A stretch of DNA of 64,000 bases. Source: Acidovorax sp. SUPP3334. Its GTDB lineage: Bacteria > Pseudomonadota > Gammaproteobacteria > Burkholderiales > Burkholderiaceae_C. The position numbers were made by a program, and so were the translations under genes. The notes under the pieces were generated by a model that ran no database searches, was not told the origin of the DNA, and worked only from the letters and a program-made list of their open reading frames with translations. The first letter of the stretch is position 1; each line of letters begins with the position of its first letter. The stretch spans positions 1 to 64,000 of the forward strand of contig NZ_BQXQ01000015.1 in the NCBI RefSeq assembly GCF_030159055.1, given 5' to 3'. Positions 45,055-53,440 of the stretch are shown here, piece after piece.

Positions 45055-46130
45055 CTGGACCACTGAGTGCAGGCGATGTGATCGGCGACCGCTATGAGAT
45101 CAAGCAATACATCGACGAAGGTGGCATGCAGTTTGTCTACGCAGCAATAGACAAGCTCGCCAATCGGGTGGTCGCGCTGAAAACACCGAAGAACAACTCC
45201 GCTACCAAACGGTTTCGGCGCAGCGCCGTGCTGGCCGCTAAGGTCAACCATCCCAATGTCGCCAAGACTCTGGACTACGTTCGAGAAGGCGACAAGCGCT
45301 ATTTGATTGAGGAACTTATCGTCGGTGCCGACTTGAGCAAGGCTCTGTTAAAGAAGACTTCTTTTCTTGACCCCTCCCTTGTCGCGAAGGTCTTCCACTA
45401 TATGGCTAAGGGGCTTGCAGCCGCCCACCATGCTGGTGTGATCCATCGCGACTTGAAGCCGACGAATGTAATGATGGTTGGCGGATACTCGATCTCCGAG
45501 TTGAAGATTACTGACTTTGGGATTGCGAAGATGGCTGAGGATGAGCTCGTCGAAGCGGCCGAGGGAGGTGAACAGACTCTCTCGACTTCGCAGACGGCCG
45601 TCGGAGCACTGCCTTACATGGCTCCAGAAGCCATTGACACCCCAAAATTGGTAACACGGGCTGCCGACATATGGTCGCTTGGGGCAATGATTTTCCACCT
45701 GCTCACCGGGCAGCAGCCATTTGGAACTGGTCTTCGAGCTGTGCACAAGATCATGGAGGCAAAGAGGCCGGAACCCCCGCCTTTCGTGCTACGCAATCCG
45801 CAGTTCTCGCCTTTGGCTGGCGAGTTACTCGAAATGGCGTATGCCTGCATGCAGAAGGACCCGGTAGCGCGCCCGACCGCAGATGATCTGGTAGCCCACT
45901 GCGGGGCGCTTTGCTACACAGTCACTCAGCGTGCCGAAGGTGTCGTGAGCCGGGTTGAGTACGACGCTTGGGGCTTCATCACTTCCGAGGGCAGGCATGT
46001 GTTCTTCCACATGGATAGCGTCTTTGGCCCGCCGCCCAAGCTGGCGGTCGGCGATCAAGTGTTGTTCTCAGCGTATGCCGGTGGTGGTGCACCTCGCGCC
46101 TACCCTGTGTTGAGGATTGCAGCGCAGTAG
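45051..46130 (+). CDS. Ser/Thr protein kinase with C-terminal cold-shock-like domain
   Basis: 359 aa, cytoplasmic. Kinase domain about 15-285: glycine loop DEGGMQFVYAA, Lys44 (VVALKTPK), VIHRDLKPTNV (Asp134), ITDFGIAKM (Asp155), ALPYMAPEAID and DPVARPTADDLV. Residues 295-357 read as a cold-shock/OB-fold domain: EGVVSRVEYDAWGFITSEG corresponds to RNP1, HVFFHMDSV to RNP2, and LAVGDQVLFSAY plus PRAYPVLRI to the closing strands. A kinase fused to a nucleic-acid-binding CSD suggests that activity is switched by, or targeted to, RNA or single-stranded DNA; that is an inference. It shares ATGA with the upstream kinase. Confidence 0.88.
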   Translation: MTGPLSAGDVIGDRYEIKQYIDEGGMQFVYAAIDKLANRVVALKTPKNNSATKRFRRSAVLAAKVNHPNVAKTLDYVREGDKRYLIEELIVGADLSKALLKKTSFLDPSLVAKVFHYMAKGLAAAHHAGVIHRDLKPTNVMMVGGYSISELKITDFGIAKMAEDELVEAAEGGEQTLSTSQTAVGALPYMAPEAIDTPKLVTRAADIWSLGAMIFHLLTGQQPFGTGLRAVHKIMEAKRPEPPPFVLRNPQFSPLAGELLEMAYACMQKDPVARPTADDLVAHCGALCYTVTQRAEGVVSRVEYDAWGFITSEGRHVFFHMDSVFGPPPKLAVGDQVLFSAYAGGGAPRAYPVLRIAAQ

Positions 46131-46307
46131 CTAGGTCAGTGATCGACTACGATCCCCTATCGCCATATGGACCCAGCACGAAGCTCCTCGTTCCTCGTAA
46201 AAGTCATTGACTGTTCTTGGCATGAGCGGTCATTCGAGGATCAAAGTCGATCGTCAAAGATCAGCCTTTTACTGCCGTAGTTGGTGGTCAGCCGCACGAC
46301 CTCTTAA

Positions 46308-46730
46308 TCATTTCCCCTGACCATAAGAAAAATAATCCTTGCTCATCAACACATCCACGCGATGCACCTGGGCCGCCGCAGCAAGGATCGCATTCATCCG
46401 CGCCACGTCGCGAAAGATATCGCCCCCTTCGCCATCGACATGCGCCTGCCGCCCCGCCAGATCGGGAAACGCTTCGAAGATCGCGAAGCGTGTCTCCGAA
46501 AACCGAACGGCGAACCACGGCCCCGTGGCAGGCTCGGCTTCGACGCAGGCCCGGATGTCCCGCAGCATCTGTACCACCGCATCCTCATGGCCGGGGCGGG
46601 CCTCGATCTCGATGAAGAAGGCCTTGCGGCCCTCAGCGCCTTGTTCTCCCAGCACCTGCACGCCCCGGTGCGGTGCCCGGGCAGGTTCGGCGGCGGGCGG
46701 GTTCTCGTGCGGGGGCGACAGCGGAGTCAT
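46308..46730 (-). CDS. Antibiotic biosynthesis monooxygenase (ABM/YgiN-like) domain protein
   Basis: 140 aa. An N-terminal 40-residue proline/alanine-rich extension precedes a ferredoxin-like ABM fold (KAFFIEIEARPGHEDAVVQM, WFAVRFSETRFAIFEAFPDL, RVDVLMSKDYF). ABM proteins oxidise quinols or act in detoxification of reactive carbonyls. Divergent from the AraC gene, with 156 bp between the two starts, a usual sign of regulation by that AraC. The 177-bp gap on its 3' side (46131-46307) shows no gene. Confidence 0.8.
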   Translation of the reverse strand: MTPLSPPHENPPAAEPARAPHRGVQVLGEQGAEGRKAFFIEIEARPGHEDAVVQMLRDIRACVEAEPATGPWFAVRFSETRFAIFEAFPDLAGRQAHVDGEGGDIFRDVARMNAILAAAAQVHRVDVLMSKDYFSYGQGK

Positions 46731-46747
46731 GGGGGCCTTTCGGTGTT

Positions 46748-46780
46748 CAGTGCAGTGCGATGCAGTGCAGTGCAGTGCAA
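46748..46780. repeat. Pentanucleotide (TGCAG) tandem repeat in the divergent promoter region
   Basis: About six units of TGCAG/TGCGA/TGCAA, perfect in the middle (TGCAGTGCAGTGCAG). It lies between the ABM start (46730) and the AraC start (46887), 18 bp before the ABM start codon, so changes in unit number would alter promoter or leader spacing. Confidence 0.75.
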
Positions 46781-46886
46781 CGACTGTAGGGTCGCGCTCG
46801 TTCCGTGGTCTGCCTGAAGATCGGCATTCCTTGCCTGATCGTCCAGGCCGCTTGTGCCGGGCCGGCCTTCCTGGCCAGAATGCGCC

Positions 46887-47846
46887 ATGGCGGACGATGA
46901 ATTGACGCAAGCGGTCTTGCGCTACACAGGCACCACGCCCCACCGGGCGGACGGCATCACCGCCACGCCCGTGCACGGCCTGTATCTGGTTCGGCGCACG
47001 GCGCCGAGCGCGGTGGAGCGCGCGGTAGAGCAGCCCCTGGTGTGCCTGGTGCTGCAGGGCCGCAAGCGGGTCGCCGTGGGCAGCCGCACGGCGTCCTACG
47101 CGGCGGGCGACACGATGATCGTCACGGCCAATGTGCCCACGGCAAGCCGCATCAGCCAGGCCAGCATCGCCCAGCCCTATCTGGCGATTGCCCTGGAGCT
47201 GGACCCGGCGGTGATCACCGATCTGGTTCTGGGCTCGCCGGAGTGCGGTGCGCCTCCCTCTGCGGCCGACACGGGCGACACGGGCGATGGGGCCGATGCG
47301 GCCGACACGGCCGATGAGGACCTGCGCGATGCCGTGCGTCGGCTGGTGCGGCTGCTGGACCGGCCCGAGTCGCTCGCAGTGCTCAAGGACGGCTTGATTC
47401 GGGAGATCCACCATTGGTTGCTGCGGGGCCGCCAGGGCGCTGCGGGCCGCCACCTGGGCCTGCCCGACAGCCACGCGCGCCGCATCGCGCGCGCGGTGGC
47501 CCTCCTGCGTGCCGAGCCCGCGCAGCCGGTGCCGATCGAGCGCCTGGCGGCAGCGGCCGGCATGAGCCGCTCGGCGTTCCATCTGCACTTTCGGGCCATC
47601 ACGTCGCTGTCGCCGCTGCAGTTTCAAAAAGCGCTGCGGTTGATGGAGGCGCGTCGCCTGATCCTGTCGCAGGGCAAAAGCATGAGCCAGGTCGCCTTCG
47701 AGGTGGGGTATGAAAGCGCCTCGCAGTTCAGCCGCGAATACGCGCGAATGCATGGCCGGCCGCCGACGAAAGACAAACTGGCCGCCTTCGCTCGGCTCGG
47801 GTCGGCACGGCCGGCGCCGCGGTCGTCGTCCGGCGTTAATCGCTGA
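46887..47846 (+). CDS. AraC-family transcriptional regulator
   Basis: 319 aa. N-terminal AraC_N cupin-like sensor (PLVCLVLQGRKRVAVGSRTA, YAAGDTMIVTANVP) and C-terminal double HTH (IERLAAAAGMSRSAFHLHFR, MSQVAFEVGYESASQFSREY). Between them is an acidic linker with repeated A-D-T-G-D units (about residues 131-150). Likely activator or repressor of the divergent ABM gene. The 3' end is duplicated 2.4 kb downstream. Confidence 0.92.
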   Translation: MADDELTQAVLRYTGTTPHRADGITATPVHGLYLVRRTAPSAVERAVEQPLVCLVLQGRKRVAVGSRTASYAAGDTMIVTANVPTASRISQASIAQPYLAIALELDPAVITDLVLGSPECGAPPSAADTGDTGDGADAADTADEDLRDAVRRLVRLLDRPESLAVLKDGLIREIHHWLLRGRQGAAGRHLGLPDSHARRIARAVALLRAEPAQPVPIERLAAAAGMSRSAFHLHFRAITSLSPLQFQKALRLMEARRLILSQGKSMSQVAFEVGYESASQFSREYARMHGRPPTKDKLAAFARLGSARPAPRSSSGVNR

Positions 47847-47988
47847 TCGCCAATCATCGACGGCCAGCGCAGGGGGCTCTGGCAGGTTGCTATCAATTAT
47901 GTAGCTATACCCCCTAGTGTTAATTGCGCTGGAGCCCGATTTCATTCAAAGGCTGCATTGGTGTCTGCCGCTTCGGCCTGTAGCGCCA
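47696..47988 (+). repeat. Direct duplication, copy 1 (araC 3' end plus repeat copy F)
   Basis: The last 150 bp of the AraC gene, the intergenic stretch behind it and a full two-hairpin repeat (copy F, 47887-47951: TTGCTATCAATTATGTAGCT, CCCCCTAGTGTTAATTGCGC) recur at 50064-50370 in the same orientation. I count roughly 15 substitutions and three small indels between the copies. The following stretch up to 48262 holds no convincing gene. Confidence 0.85.
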
Positions 47989-48262
47989 TGAATCGCCCCG
48001 GGGCAATTCACTTTCACTGCACGCAGCGATACCGACCACCCAGACGAGGCTCACTTTCTGCGCACCGGGTCAAAGGGAGCCTATGCACCTTGGCAGACGC
48101 TGACCTGGAACACCCGCTGTTCCCCTTGGCGCAGTCCCACTGATGGAGCGCGAAGGAACGTTGCACTCGGGCTGGTTGAGCGGCAAAGGGGCCGGATACG
48201 AGGGGCGGTGCCGGAAGGCCCACCCCCCCGGGGTTTGGCCATGCATTCAAGTCGACGCCAGA

Positions 48263-49708
48263 TCAGCTGCCGCTGCACCCGGGCAAGGTTGCGCGGGTAG
48301 CCACGGTCGCGGCACTGTCGTCGCGCCCACCTGCGTTGCGGGTGTAGGTGCAGCCATAACGTGCGTCGGCGACGGTGGCCGGGGTTTTCACATCGTCGCC
48401 CGCGGGCTTGGTGCCTTTCTCGACCCAATCGGCCATCGCCTTGAAGGCTTCAGACTGCTCGGCCACGGTGAAATCGCAGTGGCTGGGGGCGCGAACGGCG
48501 CGCTGCACGAGCCACTGGCCATTGCCGTTGGCCTCGACGCGGTCGCGGTAGACCTGCTCCATGTGGAAGGGCACATACATGTCGCCCAGCGTATGCAGGG
48601 TGACCACCGGGATGCGGAACTGGCCATTGACCTGTGGCACCCAGCGCAGTCCATCGGTGCGCAGGCGGTTGGCGTCGGGTGCGGGCACCCACTTGGCGAT
48701 GGTGGCGTTGAAATCTGCCACCTCTGCCGCGCTGGCGTCGAACCGATAGACCGTACCGGTGGTGTCGATTCCCTGCTTGTTCAGGATGCCGTTGAGGGTG
48801 CCGTCGCGTCCGAAGGTGCCCCACACGGTATTTTGCAGCGGTGCATTGGCAAAGCCCTGGTCGAAGATCGGTCGCGGCCCGCCGGTCAGGTTCATGACGA
48901 TGTCTTTGAGTTTCTGACCTTGCGGCGTCACCGGCGCAAACGATGTCTGGCTGCCGAACATGGCGTCGCGCACGCGCGGTGCGAGCGCGGCCCAGTCGGT
49001 GGTGGGTGCGGCGGTGGCGGGCACGCCGGCCAGCTTCTGCGCGGCCAACTGGTAGGCACCGAAGTAGTTGTACAGCGACAGATCGCCCAGCACGGCGCAC
49101 ATCGGCAGGGCGCCCTGGTATCGCCGCTGGTGGACCGCCGTTTGCTGGGCCTCGTCCTCGATGGCGGCGGCGGCAATGTGGCCGCCCATCGAGATGCCGG
49201 TGACATAGGTGCGGGCAGGCTCTGACAGCACGCGGCCGTTGGCGGCGGCAATCGCGACAAACGCGTTGGCCAGCGCATTGGTGTCTTCCACGCCCACGCG
49301 CACGTCATAGAAATTCTTGGTGTAGCTGGATGCCGCCCAGGCGTAGCCGTTTTCGATCAGGTAGCGGCGGAAGGCCGGGTTGGACACGGTCAGCGCATTG
49401 CCCTCGCCCGCATAGCCGTGGGCGTACATCACCAGGATACCGTTCCAGTTTTTCGGAACCTCTACACGGTAGCCCGCGCCGGCATTGGTGCCGCTCCAGC
49501 GGTCGGTCTGCACAGTGGTGCCGTCCATGGCGGCGAAAGGCAGGCTGGCGGTGGCCACGGCAAAACTGGTGCGGGTGTCTTGCACGCGGGTTTCCTCTGG
49601 CACAAGGCCCCCGCCACCGCCGCCGCCACCGCAAGCAGAGAGCAGCAACGCACTCACGGCGCCGATGGCAGCCGTGCGGGAAGGAATAAAAAAGCGGATC
49701 GGCTGCAT
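48263..49708 (-). CDS. Lipoprotein alpha/beta-hydrolase (secreted esterase)
   Basis: 481 aa. Signal peptide with lipobox (ALLLSACGGG, Cys26) followed by eight glycines. Alpha/beta-hydrolase core: oxyanion region VMYAHGYAGEGN, nucleophile elbow TYVTGISMGGHIAA (Ser173), acid in LHTLGDMYVPFHM, and a histidine in APSHCDFTVAEQ. An esterase or lipase of the outer-membrane or periplasmic surface; the substrate is unknown. It is read opposite to its neighbours and lies between the two copies of a 300-bp direct duplication. Confidence 0.85.
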   Translation of the reverse strand: MQPIRFFIPSRTAAIGAVSALLLSACGGGGGGGGLVPEETRVQDTRTSFAVATASLPFAAMDGTTVQTDRWSGTNAGAGYRVEVPKNWNGILVMYAHGYAGEGNALTVSNPAFRRYLIENGYAWAASSYTKNFYDVRVGVEDTNALANAFVAIAAANGRVLSEPARTYVTGISMGGHIAAAAIEDEAQQTAVHQRRYQGALPMCAVLGDLSLYNYFGAYQLAAQKLAGVPATAAPTTDWAALAPRVRDAMFGSQTSFAPVTPQGQKLKDIVMNLTGGPRPIFDQGFANAPLQNTVWGTFGRDGTLNGILNKQGIDTTGTVYRFDASAAEVADFNATIAKWVPAPDANRLRTDGLRWVPQVNGQFRIPVVTLHTLGDMYVPFHMEQVYRDRVEANGNGQWLVQRAVRAPSHCDFTVAEQSEAFKAMADWVEKGTKPAGDDVKTPATVADARYGCTYTRNAGGRDDSAATVATRATLPGCSGS

Positions 49709-50063
49709 GGTGGTGTCTCTCTTGGTAGGGGCGCAATGACGCCTGGATTGGCGGCGCCAGTCTAGGCACGGCTTGCGCTGCCCCTGTGCGGGTTTTCCCG
49801 CGCGTTTGTCACGCGGGCGACGGTGTCGGCAGCAGCGGTGGGGCTGCCATATCGGCACGTCGGCTGCTGCGTGACGCGCCGGTCGTTCAGTGCCAGGACG
49901 GGTTGGCTTGGGGTGGGTGGGTCATTGCGGGAAGACGTTGAACCACTTCGGCGAGAGAGTGGCGGACCGCAAAGAAAGCGGCGGCCTGTGGCTGCAAACT
50001 GCAACGGACCAAACGCCTTGAAACAGTGCGCGCTGAACCGATGCCCGCAGCGAGCGCCATCCT

Positions 50064-50370
50064 TTCGAGGTGGGGTATGAAAGCGCCTCGCGGTTCAGCC
50101 GCGAATACGTGCGAATACGCGCGAATGCATTGCCGGCCGCCGGCGAAAGACAAACGGGCCGCCTTCGCTCGGGTCGGCACGGCCAGCGCCGCGGTCATCG
50201 TCCGGCGTTAATCGCAGATCGCTGATCATCAATCATCGACGGCCAACGCAGGGGGCTCTGGTAGTTTGCTATCAATTATGTAGCTATACCCCCTAGTGTT
50301 AATTGCGCTGGAGCCCGATTTCATTCAAAGGCTCCATTTGTGCCTGCCGCTCCGGCCTGCAGCGCCAAGG
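50064..50370 (+). repeat. Direct duplication, copy 2 (araC 3' remnant plus repeat copy G)
   Basis: Carries a truncated AraC C-terminus (from TTTCGAGGTGGGGTATGAAA to the stop region) and repeat copy G (50266-50331). The coding part has small insertions and a frame disturbance, so it is a pseudogene fragment. The rest of the 731-bp region 49709-50439 shows no intact gene; its left part presumably holds the promoter of the minus-strand esterase. Confidence 0.85.
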
Positions 50371-50439
50371 CTTGCAGGTTGGCGCAGGTTCCGGCTCATG
50401 AGCCGGTGCCTGCCTACCTACCTACGTACTTACCTGCGA

Positions 50440-51185
50440 TCAGCGCTTTTGGCACAGCGCCTCTCCCTGGCTCACCGCCCCTTCGCGGGCCAGCCACGCC
50501 GCAGCCTCCTTGGCCTCCAGGCAGTTCGCCCAGGCCCGCATGGAGATGGTTTTCTGGTCCACGCGGTTCACATCGAGCTTCTTCTTCGCGTTCATCACGT
50601 TCAGCATTTCGACGTTGTCGGACACCAGGGCGCGAATGAACGCAGGCCTGCCGTCCTTGTTCGGATCGTTCGGGTCGGCGCCGAAATCACCCTGTATTCG
50701 TGCCCCACCGGGAGCTTGAGCAAGACGCCGCCCTGCACGCCCAGCCCGCACAGCCCGCACATCGGCACCGAGCGGTCCACCGGGCCGATGAGCCTGTGCG
50801 CCTCATGCGGCGGCACGACGGGGCTGCCGAACACCGCCGTGCTCCATTGGCCTTTGGCGTCTTTCTGGCGCGTCTGCACACGGCCGTTGGCGCTCTCCAC
50901 GCGGATGGCGGCGGTGCCATTGGCTTCGTCGGAATAGTCGCCCGGCAGAACCCCGGGGCCGTCTGCCGCGGTGGCTGCCGAGGTGAACAGCACGGCCAGC
51001 GAGAAAGCGGATATGGGCAGGGTATGGGCCAAAGGTCGGGCCAAACGATGGGTGAAAGGGCGGGCACGGATGGCTTTGGCGGTCTCAAAGGGCGGCGGCA
51101 CCGACGTTGACAGGGCGGTGCGCAGCCCCGTTGAACTGTCGAACCGGATCGCTCCTCCGGCATGGCCTGTGTCAGGTGAGCCCAC
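50440..51185 (-). pseudogene. Secreted hypothetical protein, frameshifted
   Basis: Two overlapping frames make one protein. The first (from 51185, or a TTG at 51032) has a signal peptide (ISAFSLAVLFTSAATAADG) and continues to LLKLPVGHEY. The second continues ARIQGDFGADPNDPNKDGRP to GEALCQKR. The switch falls at the C-run 50703-50706 (a G-run on the coding strand), where one lost base explains the break. No family is recognised. It contains a CGLCGLG motif and an aspartate-rich PNDPNKDG loop. It may be a true mutation or a homopolymer sequencing error. Confidence 0.65.
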
Positions 51186-51194
51186 TCAGCCCGC

Positions 51195-51911
51195 TCAGCC
51201 CGCACCACCCACGCGTTGCAGGGCTTCCAGGCTCAGCAGTTCGATGCGGCGGTAGTGCAGGCCGATCAGCCCTTCCTGCGCGAGGGCGTTGAGTTCTTTG
51301 GACAGCGTCTGCCGCGTCACGCCCAGCATCATGGCCAGGGCCTCCTGCGGCACGGCCACGCTGGGCCGCAGCGTGGCGGACCGGGTGGCGTCGCCGCGCG
51401 CCAGGGCCAGCAGCCGGTGCACCACCCGCACGCGCAAGCCGCGCAAGGTGGCGTCTTCCATCATGCTGTAGAGCCCCCGCACGCGCGAGGCCAGCAACAC
51501 GGCCATGGCGTTGGCGAACACGGCGTCGCCCATCTGCGCGGCAAACGCTGCGGGCGGCACCACGAGCAGGTCCACACCGGTGAGCGCCGTGGCGTCGTGC
51601 GTGCGCGGCGAGCCGTCGATGAGGGTGATTTCGCCGAACCAGTTGCCGGGCTCCAGCAGCACGAGGATGGCCTCGCGCCCGTCGTCGCGCAGCGTGGAGA
51701 TCTTGAGCGTGCCGGCCAGCAGCCCATAGAAGCCGCTGCCCGCCGCGCCCGCCGGATCGCCCTGCCGAAACACCATGGCCCCGCGCTGCAGGTGCACCAG
51801 TTCCGCCGTGCCCAGCAGTGCATCGCGCTGCGCGGCGGGCAGCGCGGCGAACCAGGGATTGCGTTCCATGGCGCGGCGGTGGGCGGGCGAAAGCGGGGGC
51901 TTCAGGGGCAT
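51195..51911 (-). CDS. Crp/Fnr-family transcriptional regulator
   Basis: 238 aa. N-terminal cyclic-nucleotide-binding-like domain (HLQRGAMVFRQGDPAG, LEPGNWFGEITLIDGSPRTH) and C-terminal helix-turn-helix (VPQEALAMMLGVTRQTLSKE). There is no FNR-type cysteine cluster. Start 51911 (MPLKPPLSPAH) is ATG; an upstream TTG at 51941 is less likely. It is divergent from the HD-domain gene, and a perfect inverted repeat lies in the promoter gap. Confidence 0.9.
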   Translation of the reverse strand: MPLKPPLSPAHRRAMERNPWFAALPAAQRDALLGTAELVHLQRGAMVFRQGDPAGAAGSGFYGLLAGTLKISTLRDDGREAILVLLEPGNWFGEITLIDGSPRTHDATALTGVDLLVVPPAAFAAQMGDAVFANAMAVLLASRVRGLYSMMEDATLRGLRVRVVHRLLALARGDATRSATLRPSVAVPQEALAMMLGVTRQTLSKELNALAQEGLIGLHYRRIELLSLEALQRVGGAG

Positions 51912-51948
51912 GGACGGGGCGGGGGCGGCCGGGTAAACCAAGGGGTCG

Positions 51949-51970
51949 AACTGTCAATTATTGGACAGTT
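51949..51970. promoter_or_regulatory. Palindromic operator between crp-like and HD-domain genes
   Basis: AACTGTC (51949-51955) and GACAGTT (51964-51970) are perfect inverted arms around an AT-rich 8-bp centre, 38 bp from the regulator start and 53 bp from the HD-domain start. The 22-bp length suits a Crp/Fnr dimer. It probably serves auto- and divergent regulation. Confidence 0.65.
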
Positions 51971-52022
51971 GGCTGGTCAGGGCCGGCCTACAGTGGCGCG
52001 GTTCCCCCACGGAGACAACGAT

Positions 52023-52628
52023 ATGCACGACAGCAAACGAGCGACCTTTGCACGCATGCAAGACAGCACGCGCGAAGACTGGCAGACCATCGGCGGCGAG
52101 TTCATGCAGTTCTCGCGCGGCCTGGCGGACCGCGTAGCGGCGCACCTGCGCATTCTGGAGGGCGACTACGGCGGCTTTCCGGTGGACCGCTACACGCACT
52201 CGCTGCAGACCGCGACCCGCGCGCTGCGCGACGGCCGCGACGAGGAGTACGTGGTGTGCGCGCTGCTGCACGACATCGGCGATACGCTGGGTTCGTTCAA
52301 TCACCCCGACATCGCCGCGGCCATCGTGCAGCCGTTCGTGAGCGAGGCCAACCACTGGATGGTCAAGCACCACGGCATCTTTCAAGGCCACTACTTCTTT
52401 CACCACATCGGGCTGGACCGCAACCTGCGCGACAGCTTCCGGGACCACCCGCACTACCAGCACACGGCCGATTTTTGCGAGCTGTACGACAACCCGGCGT
52501 TCGACCCGCGCGCTGAAACCCTGCCGCTCGATGCCTTCATGCCGATGCTGCAGCGCGTGCTGGCGCAGCCGCGCCAAAGCCTCTACAAGGCGGCGCTCGA
52601 ACCCAAGCCGCAGCCTGCGGCAGCGTGA
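52023..52628 (+). CDS. HD-domain protein (PhnZ-like arrangement)
   Basis: 201 aa. Metal-binding HD motif ALLHDIGDTLG (His83-Asp84) with further histidines at 59 (DRYTHSLQ) and 94 (SFNHPDI) and in MVKHHGIFQGHYFFHH, and a late aspartate near LYDNPAFD. The arrangement resembles PhnZ/MIOX-type mixed-valent di-iron HD oxygenases more than phosphohydrolases, but this is uncertain. It leads a small operon with the class II aldolase gene 32 bp downstream. Its expression is likely controlled by the divergent Crp-like protein. Confidence 0.8.
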   Translation: MHDSKRATFARMQDSTREDWQTIGGEFMQFSRGLADRVAAHLRILEGDYGGFPVDRYTHSLQTATRALRDGRDEEYVVCALLHDIGDTLGSFNHPDIAAAIVQPFVSEANHWMVKHHGIFQGHYFFHHIGLDRNLRDSFRDHPHYQHTADFCELYDNPAFDPRAETLPLDAFMPMLQRVLAQPRQSLYKAALEPKPQPAAA

Positions 52629-52660
52629 GCTTTTCTCTCAACCCTTTTCAAGGAACCTTC

Positions 52661-53428
52661 ATGAATGCGATCACCCCGTCGGAAGTCCGGCAACTGGTTT
52701 CCGCCGAAGAGTGGCAACTGCGTGTCGATCTGGCCGCCTGCTACCGGCTGGTGGCCCTGTATGGCTGGAGCGATCTGGTGTTCACCCACATCAGCGCACG
52801 GGTGCCGGGGCCGGAGCACCACTTTCTGATCAATCCCTACGGCCTGATGTTCGACGAGATCACGGCGTCGAGCCTGGTCAAGGTGGACTCGCAGTGCAAC
52901 AAGGTGATCGAGTCGCCCCACCCGGTGAACCCCGCGGGCTTCGTGATCCACAGCGCGGTGCATGCGGCGCGGGAGGACATCCAGTGCGTGCTGCACACGC
53001 ACACCCGCGCGGGCATCGCCGTGAGCGCGCAGAAAGATGGCGTGCTGCCCATCAGCCAGCAATCGACCTTCGTGCTGGCCTCGCTCGCGTATCACGACTA
53101 CGAAGGCGTCGCGATCCGCGACGACGAAAAGGCGCGCCTGCAGGCCGACCTGGGCCGCGCCAATTTTCTGATGCTGCGCAACCACGGGCTGCTCACGTGC
53201 GGCAAGACGGTGGCGGATGCGTTTCTTTCGATGTACACGTTCGAGAACACCTGCCAGATCCAGATCGCCGCGCAGTCCGGCGGCGGCGAGCTGACGCGCG
53301 TGCACCCGCAGATCGTGGACGGCGTGGGGCACGCGATGAAGGTGCAGACGGGCGGCATGGGCGGGCAGTTCGTCTGGCCGTCGCTGATCCGCAAGCTCGA
53401 CCGCGTCGATCCGGGCTACCGCGACTGA
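52661..53428 (+). CDS. Class II aldolase/adducin domain protein
   Basis: 255 aa. FTHISARVPGPEHHFLINPY, the zinc-site histidines in VLHTHTRAGIAVSAQ, and LMLRNHGLLTCGKTVADAF are the family hallmarks. Members cleave or epimerise phosphorylated or free sugar derivatives; many stand-alone bacterial ones have no proven substrate. Start 52661 follows AAGGAACC. Co-transcribed with the HD-domain gene; a broken transporter gene follows after 12 bp. Confidence 0.88.
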   Translation: MNAITPSEVRQLVSAEEWQLRVDLAACYRLVALYGWSDLVFTHISARVPGPEHHFLINPYGLMFDEITASSLVKVDSQCNKVIESPHPVNPAGFVIHSAVHAAREDIQCVLHTHTRAGIAVSAQKDGVLPISQQSTFVLASLAYHDYEGVAIRDDEKARLQADLGRANFLMLRNHGLLTCGKTVADAFLSMYTFENTCQIQIAAQSGGGELTRVHPQIVDGVGHAMKVQTGGMGGQFVWPSLIRKLDRVDPGYRD

Positions 53429-53440
53429 CCGGGCTGCCCC

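Noticed and set aside
42830-46130. Assignment of the kinase block as a type VI secretion regulator (PppA/PpkA/Fha)
   Set aside because: No Tss, Hcp, VgrG or ClpV genes are in the window and neither kinase has the membrane anchor usual for PpkA.
48143-49225. 360-codon plus-strand frame opposite the esterase
   Set aside because: Antisense shadow. The minus strand has a lipobox, catalytic triad and continuous hydrolase fold.
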